A stretch of DNA of 64,000 bases, taken from Pseudoscleropodium purum. Lineage: Eukaryota; Streptophyta; Bryopsida; Hypnales; Brachytheciaceae. The translations under genes and the position numbers were made by a program. Position 1 is the stretch's first letter, and each line of letters opens with the position of its first letter. The notes under the pieces are model-generated. The model was not told the origin of the DNA. It searched no databases and saw only the letters and a list, made by a program, of their open reading frames with translations. Shown one piece after another: positions 11,153 through 22,920 of the stretch. Location of the stretch: positions 3,534,001-3,598,000 of the forward strand of contig OZ017797.1 of the NCBI GenBank assembly GCA_963969395.1. Direction: 5' to 3'.

Positions 11153-12146
11153 CCATGACGTTAATTTCTTCCCCTTGAAACGTCCATTACTGCGCCTCGT
11201 GCGGTGCAGCTCCTGCAGAAGCGAGTCGATCTTCTTTCGAGATAGTACGAGTGCAGCTAGCTAGATAATCATCATGAGTACGAAGTGAATCTCAGATAAG
11301 CTAGAATGAGTGATTCGATGGAAATAATGGGACATAAACATCGATCAGACAGTCAGAACCTTTCGCTTCCTGTGCTCGAGTGGCCCTAGCGGCATGTCGA
11401 TCTACGCGCGCTGTATGTTCGCGCACAATTTGCAGCAGACTGACTTGTCACTGCAATATTGCAATTGGTCTGCAATGGAACGCTTTTACATGAACGGCGA
11501 TTGCAAGTTCGTGTAACTTAGTCCTCTAGTCATTTTAAGACTCAACGGCATCATAAGGTTCCGAACTTGCCTTCAATTTTTCAATCCTATCTTTAATGGG
11601 TTTTATTGGGCTCTGCCGGATCATTTAGTATGACTATGATGATCCCCTGAAAAAATGATCTTAATCTCAGGCAGTGAAAGTTAAGTCCATCCACCTAACT
11701 TATTCCCAACCAAGGATCCATACTAACGATTCTTCTTCTTTGGAAAGAAACGTGACCATTAAAAAACAAAAAGAAGGAACAACAATCATCTAAGAGGTGC
11801 TTTACATAGGCTCACCAAGTTGAAAGGCCATGGGAGTTTATGGCCAAACTTTGGGTGAGAGTCCAAAGAAATGGACAATAAATGGTAAATTTGATGAACC
11901 CTTGACCATCGCCACATATGAGCTAAGCTACCATGTAGACAGTTTGGAAGGCGACGGATTTTGGATTGTGTGGCCTTGTGTGAAGGGTCAAGAGGCCAAA
12001 GTTGGGGGTTTCTAAAATCTGATTGGTGGAGGTTGACGGACTCTTGACCTTTGGCCCATGTGTGATGCGGCCCTAAGGTGGAATATTCAACCTAAGAGGA
12101 AGGCTGAGCGAGAGATGCCACTCCATTTTTACACCAAGTGTTCAAA
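11153..12146. other. Intergenic, GC falling to AT-rich
   Basis: The first 350 bp are still GC-richer and belong to the ERF island. A second CCAACCAAGGATCCATAC copy lies near 11707. A 61-codon frame at 11830-12015 is unsupported. Confidence 0.35.
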
Positions 12147-12560
12147 AACTCTTAGGTGCAACTATTTCTAACCAAGGCTATAACACATTTCGAATAGAAG
12201 TTTGTAATATGAGTATATTTTTGCTTTTCAAGGTTGGGGCCAATAAGGTCACAATAGATGTCTTCAAGTAGTGAGCAAGAAAGTAGTTCTTGATTAATCA
12301 GAATTTGAAGGATGTAGGCATTAGCTAACTATGAGTTCTAAGTACTTTGTAGCTCCCCAAATTCTTGTTAGTTTCAATTCTGGAAATGAAATTATGATAA
12401 ATTTGCAGTCCCTATATTTCATATCTTTTTGTATGAGAAAAATTTGCATTGCTTCATACTACTTATGATTTTTCCAATTTTGAATTGCTTAAGTGATTGG
12501 ATATTGGTGGTCCGACTTTAGGGTATTATAAACCACTATAATATAGATACTTTTCATCAA
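12147..12560 (+). repeat. Dispersed repeat family, copy at 12.15 kb
   Basis: TTTCTAACCAAGG, then CTTTTCAAGGTTGGG-n2-AATAAG, and later TTGCTTAAGTGATTGG with a following GGTGG-rich segment, recur in the same order and orientation at 42.40-42.80 kb. Function unknown; probably an old transposon fragment. Confidence 0.55.
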
Positions 12561-14697
12561 AATTTCACCTTGTTTTGTTGTATGCATTTGCATATCCTGA
12601 CATTACTTAGTACATTTTTTTGTATGGAAGGATTATTGATGATTCAAGGGATAGGGCTTGTAGATTGACTTGAAAGGTTACAACGTAGTTAACATTTTTT
12701 TAGGTCTCTAGTCTCTAAAACCATTTTCAAATCACTACATCATCCTCTTCTACTGGGTAATTGCACCTATCCTATTTTTTATCATCAATGCCTTGTGTGT
12801 TGATCAGTTTTTAGGCCATAACTTTTGTGTTTTGGCTCTAAATGATTCAAGATTTATAAAGAAGTTACTCATGACTATTATATACCTTGGTTAATTTTCT
12901 GATAATTTTAAAAAATATTTTACTATCTAAATAGTACTAATGATTGAATGTCACACTTGCCAATTTGGAGGTTTTTAGTACTATTGAGTACTTTTTTTGA
13001 AGAGTTACATTGTAAGATTTGGTAGGCTAGCTCTTCTAATAGAAATATACCTTTCCAAAAGAGGAATTTACAAAACCATGTTCCATGTATATTTTATATT
13101 TGTCTAAAAAGTGTTGTATTCAGGCTGCATTTTAAAACATATAAATAATTATTTTGGTGTTTTTTTGGTGAATAACCATCTCCATAAAGTTTTTACAAAT
13201 AGCCATTTTTTATTTTTTATATTTAAAATAAAATATTTTTAACTAATTTAAACACCAAAACACCTATTTTCTTGCAATTTGGCACTTTTTGAGTTCTCAT
13301 AGTTAGAGAATTTTTTTGGTAAATTTCCTTTGGTGGTTACCTTCATCTCAAAGGTGTATACATTATCTATATTTTTTTTAAATATTAAAAATTATTTTTC
13401 TAATTCTAAAGTACTCCAAAAAAACTCATGAGTATTGGAGCACAATACAACAAATAGTACAAGTGTTTCATGCAATCACCTTATTGTTATGTTCATTGTA
13501 TTACAATTTTTTATAAGCCTACATATGATGTCATTTCATTATTTATGATGGTCTTCAAAGTTAGAATGATTGTTCTTTTAATAGCAAAAATAAAATTATA
13601 ACCTCAAAAATAATTGTTTAAACAATGAATGATTTTATTCTTATGAAGATGATCGAAGTACACAATTTCAAAAATACACAAAAAATTCAAAGTACAAAAA
13701 AATTGATTATGTACAATTTGAACATAATGTTGTAAGTATTTTTTGAATTGACTAATTTTTTTAAATTAAATCTTACGAGGTTTATTAGCTTAAAAAATTC
13801 AACTCTTCTAGTAAATATTTTTTTTGAATTCTTTATCTCAAAAACCTCATGCAATCATTCCAATTATTAAAAAAGCCCTAAAATATCAAATTTTTTTGTA
13901 TGAAGTGTAAATATAAAAGACAAAATACATGTTATATTTTCTTATAGTATAGAATTAGATTTGAAAATTCTAAAGGTAAATTTTGCTATAAAACTATGTA
14001 AAAATTATTAATATCTTGTAAATTGGTGTGAATTTTGTAGAGATATATCAAGAGACATTGATCCAAAAGAGTTCTTTTGCTCTTGAGTTTTATATATAAA
14101 AAATGCTTTAAGTTTTATAACTTTTTAGAAATATTTTATTCACCAAAAAAGTTATATTATGCAATGGAAGTGGGCATTTGTAAAAAAATATATTTTTCTT
14201 AAATTTAAAGCAATTTAAAACATTTCACTTTAACAATTAGTCCAAAATACTATTTCAAAAAAAATTAGCAAATGAATTTTTTGATGGTTGGCTAAATATT
14301 CACCTCACATTAATGAGCACAATATGATAAAAAAAGATTTGATCTTGAAAACATCAAAATTGTCTCCAAACAATAAACTTGAGCACTTGAGCAATTACAT
14401 TACTTTTTGTTTATTTCTTTATAAATAAAGATTAGACCATAGTAGTTTCAATGTGTTATATACTTATTCAAACAATATCATTTTTGTGTACATGTCATGA
14501 ATATAAGAACTTAAAAAAAAAGTTGCTTTTCCATCTCAAAAAGTTGCACGAGGACACACAACAACTACATAGATCATTAGCAATAAACTCTTGAATATTC
14601 CAATTCCTTTTGGGATTTTTGCTTATATCTTTGTATAAATGTATATTGTTTTTTTCAATTTAGTCAAAAATTGGTTCAAAAGAAAGATTAGGTACTT
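12561..14697. other. Very AT-rich intergenic DNA
   Basis: No open frame above 60 codons; long A and T runs; no element with definable ends seen. Confidence 0.45.
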
Positions 14698-14703
14698 TCT
14701 TAA

Positions 14704-14775
14704 GATTCAATCATTAATTTTGATCCTTGTAATGAAATTCCATTTCATTTGTATAAAAAACAAAATAAGAACAAA
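14704..14775 (+). repeat. LINE-like 3' tail motif, copy 1
   Basis: Contains TGTAATGAAATTCCATTTCATTTG (self-complementary core AATGAAAT/ATTTCATT) followed by an A-rich tail. The same word with an A-rich tail is at about 23480, and a third copy is at about 34780. It resembles the 3' end of 5'-truncated plant LINEs; this is an inference from the tail pattern only. Confidence 0.3.
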
Positions 14776-14920
14776 AACATTAGTTTTGATGAATTGGGAT
14801 GAATGAGACATTTATTGGACTACGGTGACACATTGAGTTCATCGTCCAAATTCTAGAATACGTTATGAAGTAAAATAGAAGTAACTATTTAAAACATGCC
14901 CCCTATAATTGTTTTGTAGG

Positions 14921-15255
14921 CTAACCTATTGTGGACAACAAATGGATGCAATGGATGCAATGGTCATTGAAAAAGATTCTTGGTTTTTACCTTCTCATTC
15001 ACTCTTCTCTTTTTCTTCTTGGCCCAAGGAGAAGTGCCAAAGCTAACTACAATAGGTGAGTTTATGAAATTGGAATGGGTCCAGGTGCAAAATCTTCTTT
15101 TAAATTCAATAAAATATTTATTTCTAGAGAATTTTTTTAAATTTTTTTTGGAGAACTTTATTTTTGCACACACTGAACTCAGTTCCCCATGACTTTCCCA
15201 CATCATCCAGTCTGAAATGCTTTTAAGTTATCCGAAATAGGTAACTTCTACCTTA
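14921..15255 (+). repeat. Left member of a diverged direct-repeat pair
   Basis: Starts at CCTATTGTGGACAAC and ends near AATAGGTAACTTCTACCTTA. It pairs with 16546-16940 in the same orientation at roughly 75-80% over the matching parts. The two flank a 1.3-kb GC-richer block, an LTR-like arrangement, but no primer-binding site, TG...CA ends or target duplication could be identified. Confidence 0.5.
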
Positions 15256-16545
15256 TGGACTCTGCCTTAGTGAAGCACTCCGCACTTCCGGAGTAGATTG
15301 ATTGAACCAAACCCAGCATTGTTTAATTATAAAAGAACACGAATTCCGAGTATTACTTATATTAAAATGATTCACTGCCAAATTAATTAACACTAAACTG
15401 CACATGACAAGAATCTAAGTGCGTTAATTAAACTGAACACTGGCACTATAAATCTCACTTACTTAACCGCCAGTTTCAACCGAGGACCGCCAATTTTGGA
15501 TCCTTCAATTCAATTACCATAACTACAGAATGCCAGTCAACAACGATTCCCATTCGTGACTGAATTCATGACTCGGAATTCAAGTCTCGTATCAGTGAGC
15601 AAGTGACTGAAGAATCTCGCACTGACGCAACATTGAAGGAAGGAATTGAAAGAAGATGGACGATCGACACAGTTACCCAAATGTTCGATCATTCAGTTCT
15701 TTCCGCTTGCTCGATCCTCAAATAAACTAAGTTAAGTAACCATGCAATTCACAAATTGAAGGACCTTAACTTGGAGTCAGTCCGTCAGCTTGAATGTGTG
15801 CTCCGTTTGCATAAGAGCATCGCCAGCGTTTCTCCCGAAGGTAACTTAACTAGAGCTCGCGATCCTGGAGGGAAGCTGCTACGGGGATTCCCCAGGTTCC
15901 TTCGATCACCAAGGCCTTTACACCCACGCCAGCGATTCTCTTAACACCGCCAGTGACGTTCTGCGTTTCGACCATTCTGTGGAGAATTTGGTGCGCTCTT
16001 AACCTTCACATTTTGGAAGGCACCCCCAAAAGCAACGTCACGGAAATCTGCTCCCTTGCATGAAAGAGACACTATCCTTGCTGGCATGGCTCATAGGAGT
16101 CACCTCATCACTCTTTTTTTCCCATTGTAGTGAAGACAAACAACACTCCATTTGTCAGGATTTTCTTGATTCCTGGTGCAAAATCGAGGTGTTTTGCTCG
16201 GGTAGTTTCCACCACCGTAGGTGGCATTTATCTCTCCGTCTCCCCCGGGCTGCACTGGACTGATTTGTATTTCCTTTCCTTTGAATTCACACCGTTTAAA
16301 AAATATAAAAAAATAGAGCTCGCGAAATGGGCTCCCCTAGTCAGGCTCTTGGCATCCTTTGCACCTCAGTCCCACCTCACTCCCCATTCATCTTCGCCAC
16401 TCACTCGTCAGAGAAGTCGCTACGCCACCTCAATATTGGTATGCAGGCTTACATGTTACTATTATGCGGTGAAATTCAGAGTGCTAGCCCAACTATGGTA
16501 GAAGAACCTATTTCGGACAGGTCCTCCATGATCGTTACATAGGGT
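15256..16545. other. GC-richer block between direct repeats, no recognised gene
   Basis: Contains restriction-like GC words, direct repeats of CGCCAGCG-n-TTCTC (about 15821 and 15929) and several overlapping short plus-strand frames (largest 16130-16501, 123 codons from a possible ATG) without family resemblance. It may be the body of a non-autonomous retroelement or a decayed gene island. Confidence 0.35.
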
Positions 16546-16940
16546 ACCCTATTGTGAACAATAGTCGAATGCACTATTTATTGAGAAAGATTCATTATTT
16601 ATACCTTCTCGTCCATTCATCTCTCTTCCTTCTTGGCTTAGGGAAAAATTGTACTAATAGTGTACATTCCAGTTCTTGAAATGTGCATCAATAGAATTTT
16701 TTTGACTATGATGAATAGGTTGGCATTCGAACTGTCATAGGTTGGTTTACCTTAGGTCTAGATGAAAAACTCACATTTATATTCAATAAAATATTCACTT
16801 TAGGAGAATTTTTTTTGTTTTTTAGCATTCTTCCTAATCCTTATTTTTCCATGCATTGAACTTAGTTTTCCACGACTTTCCTACATCATACAAGCTAAAA
16901 TGCTTAAATTATCCAAAATAGGTACGTCTACCTTAGCACT
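16546..16940 (+). repeat. Right member of a diverged direct-repeat pair
   Basis: Starts CCTATTGTGAACAATAG and ends AATAGGTACGTCTACCTTAG. It matches 14921-15255 but carries about 60 extra bases in the middle. Confidence 0.5.
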
Positions 16941-17159
16941 GAAATTGGACCATTGAATAAGATCAAGACAAAAAAAATAGCATGCAAAGTGCCAACAACT
17001 AGCGAGAATGGTGACTTGGTGTTTTGAGTGTTGCATTTGGAGACCTTTGGCACTTTTCTTCTCTAGCAATGATTGCGGTGGAGGATGGAAACACTCCCAA
17101 CTACGCCTAAGCCTATGCTAGCCATGCATACCAGAAAATATCGGTGTTGTTCTAAAGTG

Positions 17160-17420
17160 GGTACCCTAAAAATTGCTATTGTACCTAGTTACTTTCTTAA
17201 AATATCAATCCAATTGTTTTCATCAATTTTCTTGTTGTCCAGTGAAAGGAGTTTTCAATGCACCAAAAATGTGGCATCTAGATATTGTATGCTAAAGTTA
17301 AGAAGGGTCAAAGGTTTTTGTTTTTTCATAGAGGTTCTACTTAAAATCATTTCTTCAACATACATGCATATTGATTTGGAAGATGTACATAGAAAATGAT
17401 GATGTGGTTCTATGCAGGAT
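17160..17420 (+). repeat. Dispersed repeat shared with 36.09-36.35 kb
   Basis: Shared ordered words include TGCTATTG-n-CCTAGTTACT, TTTTCTTGTT, CACCAAA-n-ATGTG, GGGTCAAAG and CATATTGATTTGG. Same orientation in both copies. Confidence 0.45.
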
Positions 17421-18353
17421 GTATCTACTATAGAAGATCTCTATTAGCTAAGGAACTAGATCCTTCATTGCCCCTTTTCACATCTTTGGGAGAAATATTG
17501 GAAAACTATTTTTTTTAACTACTAATGATAAATTTTGAAAATTTCATTTTTGGAATTATAGATCCTATATTAACAAAGACAAATAGAGAGATACAAAATT
17601 AACTTATACACAATAGGGAGTAAATTTTAATGTTTGTTTTTTGCTAGGGCAATTGTGAGAGGCAATGATAAGTGCATTTTTCTTTGGTCATTTGTACCAA
17701 AATCAAACAAAAACTTCATCATGTTTGAAACTAAGGCTAGAAGTAAGGCTCTCTGATAGAAGGTATTAAATCACTTAAATTTATTCCACTTGTACAATTT
17801 ACTACATGAACTTTGGTCCAACTCTAGCACAAGTTTCTAAGTAGGTAAAAGCAAAGAGAATCTTCATGACTAATTGCTAAATGTAGCAATGTATAAATTG
17901 ACAATCTTGAAAAATGTTGTTTACATATATTGAGTGAAAGATGATCTAAAGGCATAAATCCAAGCATAATTGTATACTTTTCATTCAAAAGCTAACGATA
18001 TCTAAGGTTCTAATGTACAAATAGTGATGTTCTTCATTTTAGAAGCAAATCTATTATTAAACTATTATTTACAACCAATGTTGGTGAACTCTAAGACCAA
18101 ATGCCTGTCAATCTACAAATCTAAGGAAATGTCAAATTTAAAAATAATAAACAACTAAATTATTATTCATCCATGATGGTAGTTTCAGAACGAGATTCAT
18201 TTGTACTTTCATTTCATTGATTATATTCCATAAGAATAAATCATTGTTTTTATTTTATTTTTTGAAACAAATGAAACAACATTATAAAACAAAACTGTAA
18301 AATGAAATTATAAAACAAAATTATAAATGCCTCCTCATCTATTAAATCACAAT
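17421..18353. other. AT-rich intergenic DNA
   Basis: No gene or structured repeat seen. Confidence 0.4.
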
Positions 18354-18451
18354 TTTCAAATCACCTTCAATACTTTTGATGAAAATCAATACTACACACA
18401 ATATTGTGTGTAGTATTGATTTTCATCAAAAGTATTGAAGGTGATATGAAA
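18354..18451. repeat. Near-perfect spacerless palindrome, 98 bp
   Basis: The sequence is its own reverse complement about the centre between 18402 and 18403 (ACACAAT|ATTGTGT). The inner 43 base pairs on each side are perfect, and the arms reach 49 pairs with one mismatch (18359/18446). It is bounded by ordinary AT-rich DNA. Confidence 0.95.
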
Positions 18452-18556
18452 TAACAAAAATAAGAATGTCTTGAGTTTATTGCAACTTATAGTTGGTGAA
18501 TTTTTTATAGGGCTAATTTATTGAATATTCACACAAATCTTGTTTAAGAGAGGAGG

Positions 18557-18725
18557 TCTATAAAGTGACCACTTACCAATTGATTTGCAGATTTTAAGAG
18601 TTTGACTTCTTGAAATAATTTCTAGTAAATTTTCTTTGAAAAACAAATGAAAGTAGTATCTAATCCAAGTTGTTTAATATTGTTTGGACCTTTATGGAAT
18701 TAGTTATGAATTTCCAATAAGGAAT
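18557..18725 (+). repeat. Dispersed repeat related to 27.17 and 30.7 kb
   Basis: Shares AAGTGACCACT-like words, then TTGAAATAATTT-n-TAAATTTT, CATCTAA/TATCTAA-n-CCAAGTT and GGAATTAGT-n-GAATTT with 27165-27400, and inverted with 30715-30965. Confidence 0.4.
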
Positions 18726-19490
18726 TACAAAGGTCTCTAAAAGCATCTCTTTAATGTGTTCATTGCTAATATAGTCAATCAGCCCAATGCTAGCAATCAT
18801 CCAATTCCACCATCTACATGACCCTCCCATTTGCACTGGTCTCCCACTCATTTTTGTAGAGTGAGTAAATGATGTACTTTGAACAAGCAATTGGATGCTA
18901 TTGTCAGAGAATGACACTTGGTTCACATCTACTTATGGACTATTTAAGATTTGATAAAAAATTAAAAAAAAAGGTCCCAAGTTGAGGCGTTTGCAGGAGT
19001 TGGATTCGCTTTGTTTTTTCTTGTTTTTTAATTTATTGAACACCTTTCTTCCCCCAAAAAAAGATTGGTAAAGATGTTCAATAAATGTTGGTTTAGGTGG
19101 GCTTTGTTGTGAATAAATACTTATTATAATAAGTTGTAATTTCAACCATTAAAAGAGGTGCTTTGGGAATGTTGAACTTGTGCTTCTAAAACACTCATTA
19201 TGGGATTAGGGTGGTACTTTGTCATTAATTTGCAACCTTTTTAAGATGGTCATCACCCCCACCTACTAACAATTTTATATTTGGGTTTGAAAATTCATAC
19301 CAATTCTAGTTCTTTTTAAATTCATATGATTTCATTTGTATTTCAATCAATTATGTCTTTAAAAAATATGTGCAACAATCAACAAATTGCATAAGATACA
19401 TAGATTGCAAATGTGGGTGGTAATATCTATTCTACCTTACATTGATGAATACAATTAGTGCATTAAAGAAAGAAAAATGTACCTTCACTT

Positions 19491-20901
19491 TAATCCTATA
19501 GATTTTTTACTATGTTTTTGCCAAAAGCTCTTCCAAATTACCATTTCTAGTACAAATACCAAATTTTAGAGAAAAAAAAAAAATTGGACACATGCAAGCA
19601 TAGGATCTTGTAGTATGCTATTTTGAGAAGATGTGGGAAAATTTTCAGAATTTTCTACTGTGTAGATTGCAAGATATTAGTGTTTTAACCCCTAAAAGAC
19701 CAAGTTGTGTTTTGGGGCAACATGGTGAATTTGGGTAGCTTACTAGGAATGGAGTTTCTATTTTTTTTTGCTGAAATTTTCACAAAACATGTGCCCAAAG
19801 AATAGCTTCAAGACCTAACAATTTTCACAACTTTTGACTAAATGTTCAAGAAGTAATTGCATAATATGCAATTTTCTTTTGAAAACCATGCTTACCTACA
19901 AATTAAAAATCCTTACAACTTTCATCTCATTAACTACAATGAAAGGATTCAAAGTTTTCCACATATATATAAACTTGAAGAACCAATTTCAAATTTTTAT
20001 TAAAAAAAAAAAAATTTAACAATTTTTTTTTAGATGCCCAGATTGCCCGCAAATTAAAAAAAATCACATATAATCATGCAATAACTTTTTGACCATGTAG
20101 TTAAAAGTTATGAAAATTGTCAAGTCTTGAAGCTATTCCTTGGGCATGTGCTTTGTGAAAATTTTGGAAAAAATAAAATAAAACCCCCATTCCTAATGAA
20201 TTGCCCAAATTTGTTATGTTGCCAAAAATGCAACTTGGTCCTTTAGGGGGTAATTGACAAAAATCCTTTTTTGCCCTACGAAAAAATTAGACAATTACAC
20301 TTCATAAGGTCAAATTCATATGAAAAATTGTCTAAAATGGTGGTGCTTCTTTGGATTCATTCTCCAAGTCAAGTTGACTACATGCTTGAAAAAATTGAGA
20401 TCATTTGAAATTGTAACAACATATAGGAAAAATTAGTATGCAGAAAGAAGTAGAGAATGATTCAAATACTAAATTGTTAAAAAATTTAATTATGGAATTG
20501 AAGAATGCTAATCCCAATGGTAGTAATGTTGTATTAAACAATCTACATCATATGAGTTTATTTTAATAAAAAAAAATATAGAAAATTGAGTTTAATAAAG
20601 TACCTCAAAATTTATTTTAGAGCAAAAAATCTATAACTCCTACAAACTAAAACTCCTCATAACTTCCATATCATTCAAAGTCTTCCATGTACATACCAAT
20701 CTTTAAATATTGATTTCAAATTGTTATTTCTTAAGAAAGTGATTTCTTAAAGAGTTTTTTTTATTTGCTTAGCCTACTAGCTAAGCAATGACTTTTAAAC
20801 CATGTAGTCAAAATTTATGAAAATTTTTGGTCCTTAAAGCTACTCATTGAATGCATATTACGTGAAAGTTTAAAAAAAATTCCATTTGTAGTGAGCTACC
20901 T
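19491..20901 (-). repeat. TTAA-bounded dispersed repeat, copy 3 (interrupted by the nested element)
   Basis: Starts TTAATCCTATAGA at 19491 and runs to about 20901, or about 0.85 kb once the nested 561-bp insertion is removed. Shared landmarks with the other copies include GTTTTTGCCAAAA, ATTGCAAGATATTAG, ACATATAGGAAAAA, TACTAAATTGTTAA and TTGTAGTGAGCTA. Its distal terminus is missing where it abuts copy 4 in inverted orientation. Confidence 0.6.
19689..20249. mobile_element. TTAA-inserted non-autonomous element (piggyBac/Kolobok-like ends), nested
   Basis: A 561-bp fold-back element. Its ends are CCCCTAAAAGACCAAGTTG (19689) and, inverted, CCCCTAAAGGACCAAGTTG (20249), 18 of 19 identical. The inverted arms continue for roughly 170-190 bp with more divergence. 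Flanks are TTAA (19685-19688) and GTAA (20250-20253). It interrupts an older repeat: two other copies of that repeat (about 856 and 50391) read straight through as ATTAG-n4-TTAAA or TTTAAAG followed by ACAAA, so the empty site contains TTAA/TTAAA-like sequence. A TTAA target with CCC-starting ends is the signature of piggyBac and is also seen in Kolobok and Sola3; no transposase is present here to decide. Confidence 0.6.
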
Positions 20902-21876
20902 TTAACCCTTAATGGACCAAATTGCGTTTTTTGACAACATTGTGATTTGGGGCAACTCACTACAAATGGAATTTTATTTTTTTATTTGAAATTTTCACAC
21001 ATGTGCCTAAAAAATAGCCTTAAGGCCCAACAATTTTCATAGCTTTTGATTCCATGCTTTAAAAGTTAGTGCATGATATGTAATTTTCAATGCTCAACGA
21101 GTAGTCCAAAAATTTCTTAAAAAATCACTTTTTTCAAAAATAAAAATTTGAAATTGGTTTAATTTCTATATTTATACATATGTAGAAAGCTTTGAATCAT
21201 TCCATTTTGATTTATTAGATGAAAGTTAAAAGTGTTCCAATTTGTGAGCAATTATGAATTGCCTATTCTAAAATAAACTTTGAAGTCCTTTATTTAACTC
21301 AATTTTTAATATTTTTTGAAAAAAAATTTAAAAGCATATCATATAGATTGTTTATTACTACATTGCAACTGCTGGGATTGGCATTTTTTAATTTTCATAA
21401 TTAAATTCTTAATGATTTAGTGTTTTGAATTATTCTCTACTTCTTTCTACTTACTCTTATTTTTTCTATATATTGTGCAATTCCAAATGATCTAAAATTT
21501 TTCAAGCACGTAGCCAACTTGCCTTGAAGAATGAATCCAAAGAGTTACCACCATTTTGGAAATTTTTTCATACAAATATAACCTTGTGAAATGTAGGTGC
21601 TTGATTATTTAAGGGCCCAAAAAAGGATTTTTGTCAATTCAAACATTAATATCTTGCAATCTATCAGGTGGATGTATATGAAATTTATTTCCACATCTTC
21701 TCAAACTAGCGTACTACAAGATCTTACAGCCACATGTGTCAAAAAATGTTTTTCTTCTAAAATTTGGTACTTGTATAAGAAATGGCAGTTTTTGAGTGTT
21801 TTTGGTGAAAACATAATTTTTAACCTTTAGAATTTAATCACTATGTTGCCAAAAAACACAGTTTCAAGCTTTAGAG
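20902..21876 (+). repeat. TTAA-bounded dispersed repeat, copy 4
   Basis: Runs from TTAACCCTTAATGGACC at about 20902 to CTTTAGAGGTTAA at 21876, in the opposite orientation to copy 3. Together they form a large hairpin-capable inverted repeat with arms at about 20286-20900 and 20950-21600. No coding capacity is seen. Confidence 0.6.
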
Positions 21877-22329
21877 GTTAATTATGCAAGATGAGAAAAT
21901 TCCAATCATATTATGTTTTGTGTAAAATTCTTTGAACAGTAATCTGAAACCAGGTGATCCATAGGGCAATTTTTTAAGCAAATTTTTGTTGAAAAGTGAT
22001 GCAAATTGGATGTATGTGTGTGTGGATTTTAGCAAGATATTCTTCCTTTTCTAGTGGATGAAATTGAAAAATGCTAGCACATCTTAGGACGATATCATTC
22101 TATTTTGGATGAATGTACACTATTTTAGATGAATAAATTCATTTCATCCATGAATTGCAAGTTTCATCCATTTCCATGGATGTAAATAGCTTGATCAGTG
22201 CAGTGAAGATCACTTTCTGCACTGCCTAAATGAAATAAAAACAAAATAAAAAACAAAAACACGTAACATTTTGTCAGGGTACTGTACTGTACTGTACATT
22301 TCATTTGAAAGTACATTTTCCATGTATAG

Positions 22330-22920
22330 TCTGTATCGGAGGACGGCCAGCGCGTGTTGCAGAGAGAAGAGCTGATTGTTCAAGTGACGGTGAATTCGCA
22401 CCCAATGTTCACGACTGCAATTCAAACCCCCGCCCGGTCATTTATTAAAGGAGTCTTGGTCGATCGAATCCAAGGACTTCCATCTTCCCTTCGTTACGTT
22501 CGTACTTACTTACTCTTGGGATAAGATCGATTACGTTGCCCAGAGTTTCAGTGGCCGGATCGATGACACTGCATGTTAGTATCGATCGACACCAGGTAAT
22601 TCGATCGATCGGTCACAAGGGCCGCACGGCAGGGCAGCGCAGGGCAGGGCAGCGCAGCGCAAGGCAGGTCGAATCAGATTCGCAATTCGATTTCCTTGCA
22701 CCACGGCAGCGGCAGCAGCTGCTGCTGCTGTTAGCTGTGACAAGTTTAGCGGAAGAGAGCTCACCTGAGCTGAACTGCAGACAGAGCTGGAAACACGATC
22801 ACAGACTCTGAGTCTCAGACAGATCGACAGCAGGAACGTTATCTTATTATATTACTGGTAGTACGACGCAGTCCCCCTCCCTCGCAAATGCCAGGCAGCT
22901 CTCTGTCCTGTCTGAATTGC
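22330..22920. other. Small GC-rich island without a recognised gene
   Basis: Abrupt GC rise with GCAGG/GCAGC-rich repeats at about 22620-22675 and a CAG/CTG-rich, partly palindromic tract at about 22705-22735. A TACTG pentamer repeat lies just upstream at about 22279. Overlapping 91-codon (+) and 62-codon (-) frames look compositional rather than coding. Confidence 0.4.

Noticed and set aside
16130..16501. 123-codon plus-strand frame
   Set aside because: Overlapping frames of similar length exist in this block and none has domain resemblance.
18354..18451. Palindrome as a microRNA precursor
   Set aside because: No loop and near-perfect pairing are unlike typical plant MIR hairpins; no mature-like segment can be singled out.
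22536..22811. 91-codon frame with Gln/Leu runs in the GC island
   Set aside because: Runs come from CAG/CTG and GCAGG repeats; the opposite strand gives an Ala run, so it is compositional.
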